Source of the DNA: Ancylobacter vacuolatus
GTDB lineage: Bacteria > Pseudomonadota > Alphaproteobacteria > Rhizobiales > Xanthobacteraceae
NCBI RefSeq assembly: GCF_030813595.1
Contig: NZ_JAUSUH010000003.1
Span: 310,001 to 374,000, forward strand
Reading direction: 5' to 3'
Length of the DNA stretch: 64,000 nucleotides
Below the pieces are notes generated by a model that saw only the letters and a program-made list of their open reading frames with translations, did not search any database and was not told the DNA's origin. Made by a program: the position numbers and the translations under genes. Shown one piece after another: positions 6,946-17,728 of this stretch (positions are counted from its first letter, which is position 1; each line of letters begins with the position of its first letter).

Positions 6946-8805
6946 ATGGACCAGCCCGCGCTCGACCTCGACAGCTTCCCGCCCGCCACGCGCGTGGACT
7001 GGCTGGCGCTGGTCGAAGGCGTGCTGAAGGGCGCGCCTTACGACAAGCGGATGCTAACCCGCACGCCTGACGGTTTCAGCCTCGACGCGCTGCCCGAGCG
7101 GCGGCGCGACGCCGCCCCCATCGCCGGCCGCCCGGCCGGGGCGCCGTGGAAGGTGATTGCCCGGCTCGACCATGACGACCCCGCGAGCGCCAACGCGCAG
7201 ATGCTGGAAGACCTCAATGGCGGGGCAGACGGGGTGTCGCTGGTGTTCGCCGCCTCGCCCTATGCCGGCGGCTTTGGCCTGCCGGCGCGGTTCGAGGAAC
7301 TGGCCGCGACGCTGGAGGGGCTGATGCCCGACATGGCGACGCTGCGGGTGGAGGCCGGCGGCTTCCAGGGCCGCGACATCGCCCTTGCGCTGGCCCGGCT
7401 GTTCGAGAAGGCGGACCCCGCCGTGCTCGACCTGCGCTTCGGCCTCGATCCGATTGGCGATTTCGCCGCGCGCGGCGCCGCGCCGATCGACTGGGGCACG
7501 CTCGCCGCCCGTCTCGGCCAGACGGTGACGGCGCTGCGCGGGCGCGGCCTCACCGCGCCGATGGTGCGGGCGGATGGGCGGCTGCACCATGGCGCCGGGG
7601 CCACCGACGCGCAGGAACTCGCCGCCGTGCTCGCCACCGCTTTGGCCTATCTCCGGGCGCTGGAGGCGGCAGGCCTGCCGCTCGATGAGGCGGCGCGCAG
7701 CATCGAGGTGACGCTGACCGCCGATGTCGACCAGTTCGGCACCCAGGCCAAGCCGCGCGCCTTCCGGTTGCTCTGGCAGAACGTGCTGGAAGCCTGCGGG
7801 CTCGCGCCTTCCCCGGTCGCGCTGCACATGGAAACCGCGTGGCGCAGCCTCACCCGGCACGACCCCCATGTGAACCTGCTGCGCGGCACCATCGCCGCCT
7901 TCGCCGCCGGGGTGGGCGGGGCGGACAGCGTGAGCGTGCTGCCCTTCACGCAGGCGATCGGCCTGCCGGAGCCGGAAGCGCGGCGGCTGGCGCGTAACAC
8001 CCAGCTCATCCTGATGGAGGAATCCAACCTCCACCGCGTCGCCGATCCCGGCGCCGGGGCGGGGGCGATCGAGGAGCGGGCGGAAAAGCTGGCGGCGGCC
8101 GCGTGGGACCTCTTCCGCCAGATCGAGCGCGAGGGCGGCATGGTGGAAGCCCTCGAATCCGGCGCCTGGCAGGCGCGGCTCGGCGCGGCGCGGGCGGCAC
8201 GGGCCAAGGACGTCGCCACCCGCCGCCTGCCGCTCACCGGCACCTCGGAATTCCCGCTGCTCGGCGCGGCGGTGCCTGTCGTGATTGCCCCCGCCCGCCG
8301 CCGCGCCGCCCCTGCGCCGGCCGAGGGCGCGCTGATGTGCGAGCCGTTGAAGGGCGAGCGGCTTGCCGAACCGTTCGAGCGCCTGCGCGCGGCGGCGGCG
8401 GCCAGCGCACCGCGCGTGTTCCTCGCCGCGCTCGGCATGCCGGCGGATTTCACCGCCCGCGCCGGCTTCGCCCGCGCCGCCTTCGAGGCCGGGGGGATCG
8501 CGGCGCCCGGCACGGATGGTTTCGCCGATATGGCGGCGCTCACGGAAGCCTACCACGCCTCCGGCGCCCGGCTCGCCTGCCTGTGCGCGTCCGACGCGAT
8601 CTATGCCGCCTCGGCGGTGGAGGCGGCCACCGCGCTGAAGGCGGCGGGGGCTGTGAGGGTGTACCTTGCCGGCAAGGCGGGGGAGGATGAACCCGCCCAG
8701 CGCGCCGCCGGCATTGACGGCTATCTCTTCACCGGGATCGATCTCGTCGCCTTCCTCGAGGGCGCGCAGGCGGCACTCGGCATTGCGGTAGGTTTGGAAC
8801 CATGA
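6946..8805 (+). CDS. mutA: Methylmalonyl-CoA mutase, small subunit
   Basis: A 619-residue mutase-family protein, the usual length of the small (MutA) chain of heterodimeric methylmalonyl-CoA mutases. It starts 8 bases after the pccA stop with AGAGGGG as ribosome-binding site. It has the TIM-barrel mutase domain (RNTQLILMEESNLHRVADPG) and a degenerate B12-like domain at the C-terminus that lacks the DxHxxG cobalamin motif, as expected for the non-catalytic subunit. Its partner is MutB downstream. Together they isomerise methylmalonyl-CoA to succinyl-CoA. No epimerase or MeaB gene is seen in the window. Confidence 0.9.
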   Translation: MDQPALDLDSFPPATRVDWLALVEGVLKGAPYDKRMLTRTPDGFSLDALPERRRDAAPIAGRPAGAPWKVIARLDHDDPASANAQMLEDLNGGADGVSLVFAASPYAGGFGLPARFEELAATLEGLMPDMATLRVEAGGFQGRDIALALARLFEKADPAVLDLRFGLDPIGDFAARGAAPIDWGTLAARLGQTVTALRGRGLTAPMVRADGRLHHGAGATDAQELAAVLATALAYLRALEAAGLPLDEAARSIEVTLTADVDQFGTQAKPRAFRLLWQNVLEACGLAPSPVALHMETAWRSLTRHDPHVNLLRGTIAAFAAGVGGADSVSVLPFTQAIGLPEPEARRLARNTQLILMEESNLHRVADPGAGAGAIEERAEKLAAAAWDLFRQIEREGGMVEALESGAWQARLGAARAARAKDVATRRLPLTGTSEFPLLGAAVPVVIAPARRRAAPAPAEGALMCEPLKGERLAEPFERLRAAAAASAPRVFLAALGMPADFTARAGFARAAFEAGGIAAPGTDGFADMAALTEAYHASGARLACLCASDAIYAASAVEAATALKAAGAVRVYLAGKAGEDEPAQRAAGIDGYLFTGIDLVAFLEGAQAALGIAVGLEP

Positions 8806-8865
8806 GCCCGACCATCCGTTGCCCCAGGGGTGGCTCTCATGCCGCCATTAACCTAGGGACAGACC

Positions 8866-9255
8866 ATGAAAACGCTGAATCACGGGTGGAAGAGCGCCAC
8901 CTGCGGCGCGGCGCTGTGGGGGGCGCTGCTGATACCGCCGGCAACGGCGCAGGAACTGGCCGCACTGAGCCTGCACGACGGCATCTGGGAAGTGTCGGCC
9001 GAGCCGATCTCCGGGCCGTGCGACAAGCGGCTGGAATTCAGTCTGGCGGTCGAGGACGGCCAGATCCGCTATGCCGGCGCCTGGCCAGTGGATGCCAGCG
9101 GCTCGGTGAGCGCGCTGGGCGCGATCACCATCCGCGTGGTGCGCGGCAACGAGACGCTCTCGGCCAAGGGCGTGGTGCGCGGCGATGTGGCGACCGGCAA
9201 ATGGGAATCGCCTGTGAAGAACTGCACGGGTTCGTTCGTGGCACGCCGGGCCTAG
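8866..9255 (+). CDS. Small secreted protein of unknown function
   Basis: 129 residues. The N-terminus (1-29) looks like a signal peptide: basic start, hydrophobic [12 protein letters not shown], then an ATAQ-type cleavage site. The mature part is about 100 residues with two Cys (in GPCDKRLEF and KNCTGSF) that could form a disulfide. No family is recognised. It lies inside the mut operon, between mutA and mutB, 60 bases after mutA and 31 before mutB, on the same strand. A periplasmic protein between two subunits of a cytoplasmic B12 enzyme is odd and suggests a later insertion or a neighbour kept for co-expression. Confidence 0.72.
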   Translation: MKTLNHGWKSATCGAALWGALLIPPATAQELAALSLHDGIWEVSAEPISGPCDKRLEFSLAVEDGQIRYAGAWPVDASGSVSALGAITIRVVRGNETLSAKGVVRGDVATGKWESPVKNCTGSFVARRA

Positions 9256-9286
9256 CCCTGCCGCCCGGCATCGGGGAGGGCATGCG

Positions 9287-11443
<2,157 letters not shown>

Positions 11444-11579
11444 GCGGCGCCGCCTATTGCTGCGGCACGATGGCTGCGGAAGCGGCAAATCGTGCGAGAT
11501 GTGGAGAACCGGCGCTTGAAGGGGCGGCGCGCGGTCCACGCCTTCTTCCGCCATCGCGCCCCGCCCCACGCGCCGCCAT

Positions 11580-11873
11580 CACACCGTCATCCCCGGGCTT
11601 GACGCGGGGATCCACGGTTCCGTCCGCCATCGCGCCCGGAAAAGACGTCGATGGCCGGATCAAGCCCGGCCATGACGGCGTTTTGTTGGCAGGCCCCGCC
11701 AAGCCCAGTCCTGACGGCGCGAGTGGGGTGCCGCCGCATCGCGCGCCGCCGAAAAGGCGTGGATGGCCGGGTCAAGCCCGGTCCTGACGGTGTTCGATTG
11801 GCGCCGCCGCGCCGCCATTCCATCCGCCAGCGTGCAAGGCATGGAGGACCGGGTCAAGCCCGGCCCTGACGGT
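11580..11873. repeat. Cluster of CCGGGTCAAGCCCGG palindromic repeats
   Basis: At least three copies of a GGNCCGGGTCAAGCCCGG-type palindrome followed by CTGACGG or ATGACGG occur at 11651-11678, 11762-11790 and 11841-11871, plus a related CCCCGGGCTTGACGCGGGG near 11592. They make up most of the 515-base gap between mutB and the GntR gene. Nothing else is seen in the rest of this gap. Confidence 0.65.
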
Positions 11874-11895
11874 GCTCTCTCCCGCCCCGCCGCTT

Positions 11896-11911
11896 TGGCA
11901 CGGGCATTGCT
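11896..11911 (+). promoter_or_regulatory. Sigma-54 (RpoN) promoter of the GntR/ABC transporter operon
   Basis: TGGCACGGGCATTGCT matches the RpoN consensus TGGCACG-N4-TTGCW at every position, with the invariant GG and GC ten bases apart. The expected transcription start, about 12 bases on, falls inside the CTTGTATACAAG palindrome at 11918. This suggests nitrogen-responsive expression of the operon with repression at the start site. No clear NtrC site was found upstream. Confidence 0.7.
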
Positions 11912-11917
11912 TACAGG

Positions 11918-11929
11918 CTTGTATACAAG
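11918..11929. promoter_or_regulatory. GntR (FCD class) operator CTTGTATACAAG
   Basis: A perfect 12-base palindrome, TTGTATACAA with flanking C/G, as bound by FadR/FCD-type GntR proteins. It overlaps the predicted start of transcription 30 bases ahead of the GntR start codon, so autoregulation by the following gene is likely. Confidence 0.7.
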
Positions 11930-11958
11930 TTTGTCGCCAAGCGTGCGGGCCCAGCCTG

Positions 11959-12726
11959 ATGAACCCAGCCACCGCCAATATCGAGGAAGCGATCCTCTCC
12001 GCCATCCTCGCCGGCCGCATCAATCCGGGCACGCGGCTGGGCGAGCAGAAGCTTGCCGACCTGTTCGGCGTCTCCCGCACCCGCGTGCGCGAGGCGATGA
12101 TGCGGCTGGAGACGCGCGGCGTGGTGCAGGTGAGTGCCCGGCGCGGCTGGTATGTGGTCGAGCCCTCGGCGGAAGAGGCGCGCGAGGCGTTCCAGACCCG
12201 CCGCGTCATCGAGACCGGCCTGCTGCATGCGCTGCGCGAAGTGCCGCCGCAGGTGCTGAAAAGCCTGAAAGAGCATGTCGCCATGGAGCGCGACGCGATC
12301 GGCGCCGGCGATGTGCATAGCCGCGCCTGCCTGCTCGGCGATTTCCACATCCATCTCGCCGATGCGCTCGGCAACCGGATGCTGACCGAGATCATCCGCG
12401 ACCTCACCGCCCGCACCACGCTGATCTCGATGCTCTACCAGCCGACCGAGAAGGCGGAAGAGTCGAGCCACGACCATGAGGACATCGTCGCGGCGATGGA
12501 AGCCGGCGACCTCGCCCTCGCTGCCCGGCTGATGGACGAGCATATCGGCAAGGTCGAAGCCGGGCTCGACCTCACCGCCAAGCCCGACCCGCTGGCCGGG
12601 CTGCGTGCCCTGCTCTCGCCGGCGGCCTTCGCCGGCAACGCCCCTTCCGTTCCGCATACCCACGACCATCCGCAGGACCATTCCCATCCCCATTCCCACG
12701 GCCATCCGGCCACCAAGGAGGATTGA
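11959..12726 (+). CDS. GntR-family (FCD) regulator with His-rich C-terminal tail
   Basis: 255 residues. The N-terminal winged helix-turn-helix (about 7-70) has LGEQKLADLFGVSRTRVREA, and the FCD effector domain follows with the metal-ligand-like His residues of this class (GDFHIHLADALGN, ESSHDHEDIV). The last 25 residues are an unusual His-rich run (PHTHDHPQDHSHPHSHGH) resembling metal-chaperone tails. The start MNPATANIEEAI was chosen because earlier codons cover the operator and promoter. The stop is 4 bases before the binding-protein gene, so it is the first gene of the transporter operon. It probably represses the operon through CTTGTATACAAG. The effector is unknown; the tail hints at metal binding. 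Confidence 0.88.
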   Translation: MNPATANIEEAILSAILAGRINPGTRLGEQKLADLFGVSRTRVREAMMRLETRGVVQVSARRGWYVVEPSAEEAREAFQTRRVIETGLLHALREVPPQVLKSLKEHVAMERDAIGAGDVHSRACLLGDFHIHLADALGNRMLTEIIRDLTARTTLISMLYQPTEKAEESSHDHEDIVAAMEAGDLALAARLMDEHIGKVEAGLDLTAKPDPLAGLRALLSPAAFAGNAPSVPHTHDHPQDHSHPHSHGHPATKED

Positions 12727-12730
12727 CCGC

Positions 12731-13519
12731 ATGAACCGCCGCCACCTCATCGCTTTCGCCGCCGGCGCCCTGCTGGCCGCCACCCAGATGCCGCTGCCGG
12801 CGTCCGCCGATGCGCTCGCCACCATTGAAAAGGACAAGGTGATCCGCATCGCCGTGCCGCAGGATTTTCCGCCCTTCGGCACGGTCGGCGCCGACATGGA
12901 GCCCAAGGGCTATGATGTCGACATGGCCAAGCTGATCGCCGGCAAGCTCGGCGTGAAGCTGGATCTGGTGCCCGTCACCAGCGCCAACCGCATCCCCTAT
13001 CTCCAGACCAACAAGGTCGACCTCGTCATCTCTTCGCTGGGCAAGAACGCCGAGCGCGAGAAGGTGATCGACTTCACCACCGCCTATGCGCCCTTCTTCA
13101 ACGGCGTGTTCGGCCCGGCGGATGTGACGGTGAAGGACGCGGCCGGCCTCGCCGGCAAGACGGTGGGCGTCACCCGCGGCGCGGTGGAAGACCTGGAATT
13201 GACCAAGATCGCGCCGGCCGACCTCACCATCAAGCGCTACGAGGACAATAACGGCACCATCTCCGCCTTCCTGTCCGGCCAGGTCGAGCTGATCGCCACC
13301 GGCAATGTGGTCGCCGCCGCCATTCTCGCCCGCAACCCGCCGAAGAAGCCGGAAATCAAGTTCCTGATCAAGAACTCGCCCTGCTTCATCGGCCTCAACA
13401 AGAACGAGCCGGCGCTGCTCGCCAAGGTGAACGAGATCATCGCCACGGCGAAGACCGACGGCGCGCTCGACGCCATCTCGCAGAAGTGGCTCGGCGCCAA
13501 GCTGCCGGCGGATCTGTGA
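12731..13519 (+). CDS. Polar amino-acid ABC transporter, periplasmic binding protein
   Basis: 262 residues of SBP family 3. A signal peptide covers about 1-26 (MNRRHLIAFAAGALLAATQM, then an ASA-type site). The mature protein shows the family pattern FPPFGTVGADMEPKGYDVDMA and VDLVISSLGKNAEREKVIDF. It captures a polar amino acid or related molecule in the periplasm for the permeases encoded next. It follows the GntR gene by 4 bases. The substrate cannot be read from sequence alone. Confidence 0.9.
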   Translation: MNRRHLIAFAAGALLAATQMPLPASADALATIEKDKVIRIAVPQDFPPFGTVGADMEPKGYDVDMAKLIAGKLGVKLDLVPVTSANRIPYLQTNKVDLVISSLGKNAEREKVIDFTTAYAPFFNGVFGPADVTVKDAAGLAGKTVGVTRGAVEDLELTKIAPADLTIKRYEDNNGTISAFLSGQVELIATGNVVAAAILARNPPKKPEIKFLIKNSPCFIGLNKNEPALLAKVNEIIATAKTDGALDAISQKWLGAKLPADL

Positions 13520-13551
13520 CGGTGGGGGTTGTGGGCGGTGACGGTCACCGC

Positions 13552-13670
13552 CTGCGTCCTTCGAGGCCCGGCGATGCCGGGCACCTCAGGATGACGACGG
13601 GCTGAAACGCTTCCGAACGCCGTCATGCGGAGGAGCGGAGCAAGGCGCCGCGTCTCGAAGCACGCAGGCC
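13552..13670. repeat. Dispersed repeat between binding protein and permease
   Basis: CGTCCTTCGAGGC...GCACCTCAGGATGACG (about 13554-13594) and a CGTCATGCGGAGGAGCGGAG block (about 13621) fill the 213-base gap inside the transporter operon. Similar sequences are common intergenic elements in Bradyrhizobium relatives. A hairpin here could lower expression of the permeases relative to the binding protein. Confidence 0.5.
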
Positions 13671-13732
13671 GCCGCATCCCGCCTCGGCTCTGAGCCGTCT
13701 TCCCTTCCCCTCATCAGCGGGAGTTCACGGGC

Positions 13733-14404
13733 ATGAACTACACGTTCGATTATGGCTGGCTGCTCGTCTACTGGCCGGTTCTTGTGAAGGGCATCGGCAT
13801 CACCGTCGAGCTGACGCTGGTCGGCGGGGTGCTCGGCGTGATGCTGGGCATTGCCTGCGCCTGGGCGCGGGCGCTCGGGCCGTCTTGGCTGCGGCCCTTC
13901 GTGGCCGGCTATGTCGAATTGATCCGCAACACGCCGTTCCTGATCCAGCTGTTCTTCATCTTCTTCGGCCTGCCGGCGCTGGGGCTGCGGATGGGCGAGC
14001 TGGAGGCGGCCAATTTCGCCATGGTGATCAATCTCGGCGCCTATGGCTGCGAGATCATCCGCGCCGGCATCCAGGCGACGCCCAGCGGGCAGTTCGAGGC
14101 CGGCGCCTCGCTCGGCATGAGCCGGATCCAGACCTTTAGGCATGTGGTGCTGATTCCGGCGCTGCAGCGCATCTGGCCGGCGCTGTCCTCGCAGATCGTC
14201 ATCGTCATGCTGGGCTCGGCGGCGGTGTCGCAGATCGCGGCGGAGGACCTGACCTTCGCGGCCAATTTCATCCAGTCGCGCACCTTCCGCGCCTTCGAGG
14301 CCTATTTCGTCGCGACGCTGATCTATCTCGCCCTCGCCATCGGGCTGCGGCAGGCGCTGCGCGGCCTCGGCTGGACCCTGTTCCCACGACGCACGGCTCG
14401 GTGA
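13733..14404 (+). CDS. Amino-acid ABC transporter permease 1
   Basis: 223 residues, HisMQ/polar amino-acid permease type. Hydrophobic segments span about 20-45, 55-80, 90-110 and 185-210. The EAA loop for ATPase contact is GQFEAGASLGMSRIQTFRHVVLIPAL. The N-terminal signature YVELIRNTPFLIQLFF is characteristic. It pairs with permease 2, which begins 11 bases downstream, to form the inner-membrane channel. Confidence 0.92.
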   Translation: MNYTFDYGWLLVYWPVLVKGIGITVELTLVGGVLGVMLGIACAWARALGPSWLRPFVAGYVELIRNTPFLIQLFFIFFGLPALGLRMGELEAANFAMVINLGAYGCEIIRAGIQATPSGQFEAGASLGMSRIQTFRHVVLIPALQRIWPALSSQIVIVMLGSAAVSQIAAEDLTFAANFIQSRTFRAFEAYFVATLIYLALAIGLRQALRGLGWTLFPRRTAR

Positions 14405-14415
14405 GGGAGGCGATC

Positions 14416-15052
14416 ATGGATGAGTTCACCACCTGGGACATTCTGCGCAACCTGCTGCTGGCGGCGCGCTGGACCGTGCTGCTCTCGCTCGTCTCCTTCA
14501 TCGGCGGCGGGCTGGTGGGCGCGGCGCTGCTGTTCGCCCGCATCGGCAGCGGGCGGATCGGCCCCACCTTCGTCAAGGCCTATGTCGAGCTGTTTCAGGG
14601 CACGCCGCTGCTGATGCAGCTGTTCCTCGCCTTTTTCGGCCTCGGCCTGCTCGGCGTCGACGTGCCGGCCTGGCTGGCGGCGGGGGTGGCGCTGATCCTG
14701 TGGTCAGCCGCCTTTCTCACCGAGATCTGGCGCGGCTGCGTCGAGGCGATCGCGCGCGGCCAGTGGGAGGCCTCCTCCAGCCTCGGCATGGGCTATGTCC
14801 AGCAGATGCGCCACGTCATCCTGCCGCAGGCGCTGCGCATCGCCGTGCCGCCGACGGTCGGCTTCTCGGTGCAGGTGGTGAAGGGCACGGCGCTGACCTC
14901 GATCATCGGGTTCGTCGAGCTCTCCAAGGCCGGCACCGTCGTCACCAATGCCACCTTCGAGCCGTTCACCGTCTATGGGCTCGTCGCCCTGATCTATTTC
15001 TGCCTGTGCTGGCCGCTGTCCAAGTCTTCCCAGATCCTTGAGAGGAAGCTCA

Positions 15053-15075
<23 letters not shown>
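14416..15075 (+). CDS. Amino-acid ABC transporter permease 2
   Basis: 219 residues, second membrane subunit. It has the YVELFQGTPLLMQLFL signature and the EAA loop GQWEASSSLGMGYVQQMRHV. The ATG at 14416 was preferred over a GTG at 14401 because GAGGGAGG (14403-14410) is correctly spaced before it. Its 3' end overlaps the ATPase gene by 23 bases, pointing to translational coupling. Confidence 0.92.
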
Positions 15076-15781
<706 letters not shown>

Positions 15782-15782
15782 A

Positions 15783-16733
15783 TCAGTCGCGCGGGCCGGC
15801 GGCCAGCATGAGCGAGGCGGCGGCGTGGCGGTAGGCGCCGCCGGAGCCGAACAGTTCCGCCACCCAGTCGACAAAGACCCGCAGCCGGCTGCTCAGATGC
15901 CGGTTCGGGGCGTAGACGACATGCAGCACGATCGGGCCGGCATGCCATTCGGGCAGCACCCGCACCAGCGCGCCCGAGTCCAGATAGGGCATCACCATCG
16001 GCTCGATGGTCTGGGTGATGCCGAGCCCGGCGAGGCCGGCGGCGAGATAGGCGGTGGAATCATTCGTCGCCACCGCATAGGGCAGGTGAAGCTCAAAGCT
16101 CTCCTCGCCCCGCACCATGTCGAACGACGCCGGCCGGCCGGTGCGGGCGTTGAAATAGCCGATGACGCGATGGTCCTGGTGCAGATCGCGGGGGTGTTCG
16201 GGCATGCCGTGGCGCTTGATATAGGCGGGGGCGGCGTAGTGCATCAGCCGCACCTCGCCGATGCGGCGGGCGATCAGCGTCGGGTCCATCAGATCGCCGC
16301 CGCGAATGGCGCAATCGACATTTTCCGCCAGCAGGTCGACGGTGCGGTCGGTGACGCCGAGATCGAGCTGGATGTCGGGGTGGCGGGCGAAGAAATCCGG
16401 CAGCGCCGGGATGAGGGCATAAAGCGCCAGCGAGGACGGCACATCGACCCGCAGCCGCCCCGAGGGCGTCGCCTGCGAGCGCGCCATCGAGCCGTCCAGT
16501 TCATCGAGATCGGTGAGCAGCGCCACCGCGCGCTCGTAATAGGCGGCGCCGTCCGGCGTCACCGCCACCCGGCGGGTCGAGCGGTTGAGCAGCTTGGTGC
16601 GCAGATGCGCCTCCAGCTGCTGGATCAGCTTGGTGACGGTGGGCTTGGGCATGTCGAGAAGATCGGCGGCGCGGCTGAAACTGCCGGCCTCGACCACGCG
16701 GGCAAAGGCCCGCATCGCGGCAATTTGGTCCAT
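15783..16733 (-). CDS. LysR-family regulator
   Basis: 316 residues. The N-terminal helix-turn-helix is AAMRAFARVVEAGSFSRAAD and DMPKPTVTKLIQQLE, and the rest is a LysR substrate domain of the CrgA/aromatic-regulator type. The start MDQIAAMRAF fits the family; upstream codons belong to the promoter region. It is divergent from the hydrolase-RND genes, and an inverted repeat ATTATT-N10-AATAAT lies 13 bases before its start. It therefore probably controls the efflux operon and itself. The inducer is unknown. Confidence 0.9.
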   Translation of the reverse strand: MDQIAAMRAFARVVEAGSFSRAADLLDMPKPTVTKLIQQLEAHLRTKLLNRSTRRVAVTPDGAAYYERAVALLTDLDELDGSMARSQATPSGRLRVDVPSSLALYALIPALPDFFARHPDIQLDLGVTDRTVDLLAENVDCAIRGGDLMDPTLIARRIGEVRLMHYAAPAYIKRHGMPEHPRDLHQDHRVIGYFNARTGRPASFDMVRGEESFELHLPYAVATNDSTAYLAAGLAGLGITQTIEPMVMPYLDSGALVRVLPEWHAGPIVLHVVYAPNRHLSSRLRVFVDWVAELFGSGGAYRHAAASLMLAAGPRD

Positions 16734-16745
16734 TTCTACCGTCCG

Positions 16746-16767
16746 ATTATTTCCGTGTGTGAATAAT
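16746..16767. promoter_or_regulatory. LysR operator candidate ATTATT-N10-AATAAT
   Basis: A perfect 6+6 inverted repeat containing a T-N11-A core sits between the LysR gene and the divergent hydrolase/efflux genes. Its AT content contrasts with the flanks. Location and shape fit a LysR autoregulatory site. Confidence 0.6.
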
Positions 16768-16886
16768 GTTATCGCAGAACGGCTATTTTTTCGAGAGCTG
16801 GAGGGGATTAGCTTCCACCGCACTGCAACACAATGCATCGGCAGAATCGGGTGGCGGGCCGCGCCGGCAACCCGATGGTGGGCGTC

Positions 16887-17711
16887 ATGACAGCATCATG
16901 GACCGAGGACCGGCTGGAGATCGAGGGAACCGCGCTGCCGGCGCGGATCTATCGCCCCGCCGCGCCCCAGCGCCCGACCCCGCTGGTGCTGTATCTGCAT
17001 GGCGGCTGCTTCACCGATGGCGACCTCGATTGCAGCGCCAGGGTCTGCCAGATCATGGCGGAGGCTGGCGCGGTGGTGGTGTCGATCGACTACCCGCTGG
17101 CGCCCGAGCATCCTTTTCCGGCGGCGCTTAACGTGTCGTTCAAGGCGCTCGGCCGGCTTTATGCCGAGCGGGCGAAATGGGCGGGGCGCGGGGCGCGGCT
17201 GTTCGTGGCCGGCGAGGAGGCCGGCGCCAATCTCGCCACCGCCCTCAGCCTGATGGCCCGCGACCAGCAGGCGCCGCCACTGGCCGGGCAAATCCTGCTC
17301 TCGCCCATGGTCGACCCCAACCTGTGTTCGGGTTCCATCCACGCCGCCTCGGCCGGCGCGTCGGGGTGCAAATGGGCCGATGGCTGGCACCGTTATCTCG
17401 GCAGCGCCGACCGTGCGGCGCACCCCTATGCGGCGCCGCTCGGTTCGCGCCGGCTCGGCGGGGTCGCCCCCGCCCTCATCGTCACCTCCGATGACTGCCC
17501 GATCCGCGACGAGAGCTTCGCCTATGGCAAGCGCCTGCGCGAGGGCGGCGTCACCGTCGAATGCCACATGCTCGAAGGCACGAACTGCTCGAACCAGAGC
17601 ATGGACGAAGCCATCGAGGCTGCCCCGCTGTGGGAAGCGGTCCTGCGGGACCTGTTCAGCACCTTCCTGGCGGAGAATTCCGCCGCACCTGTTCGCACCG
17701 TTCGGGCCTGA
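16887..17711 (+). CDS. HSL-type alpha/beta-hydrolase homologue lacking the catalytic triad
   Basis: 274 residues of the hormone-sensitive-lipase fold. The oxyanion-hole HGG is present (YLHGG, 36-40) and the fold is well kept (SIDYPLAPEHPFPAAL). The nucleophile elbow reads G109-E-E111-A-G113, where active enzymes have GDSAG. The acid position reads C-P-I-R-D-E (204-209), where active enzymes have DPLRDE, and the final His position reads G-T-N-C-S-N (231-236). All three triad residues therefore appear replaced. The stop is 17 bases before the RND adaptor gene, so it belongs to the efflux operon. It could be a ligand-binding pseudoenzyme. Alternative starts at 16833 and 16875 exist. Confidence 0.8.
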   Translation: MTASWTEDRLEIEGTALPARIYRPAAPQRPTPLVLYLHGGCFTDGDLDCSARVCQIMAEAGAVVVSIDYPLAPEHPFPAALNVSFKALGRLYAERAKWAGRGARLFVAGEEAGANLATALSLMARDQQAPPLAGQILLSPMVDPNLCSGSIHAASAGASGCKWADGWHRYLGSADRAAHPYAAPLGSRRLGGVAPALIVTSDDCPIRDESFAYGKRLREGGVTVECHMLEGTNCSNQSMDEAIEAAPLWEAVLRDLFSTFLAENSAAPVRTVRA

Positions 17712-17728
17712 GGGCCGGGAGATTCGTC

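Noticed and set aside
8806..9286. Cobalamin riboswitch for the mutase genes
   Set aside because: No B12-box-like conserved sequence or long structured leader; the gap upstream of mutB is 31 bases and holds only a ribosome-binding site.
16887..17711. Reading the degenerate hydrolase as a lasso isopeptidase
   Set aside because: Lasso isopeptidases have an intact Ser triad and a beta-propeller; this protein lacks both and is far from the precursors.
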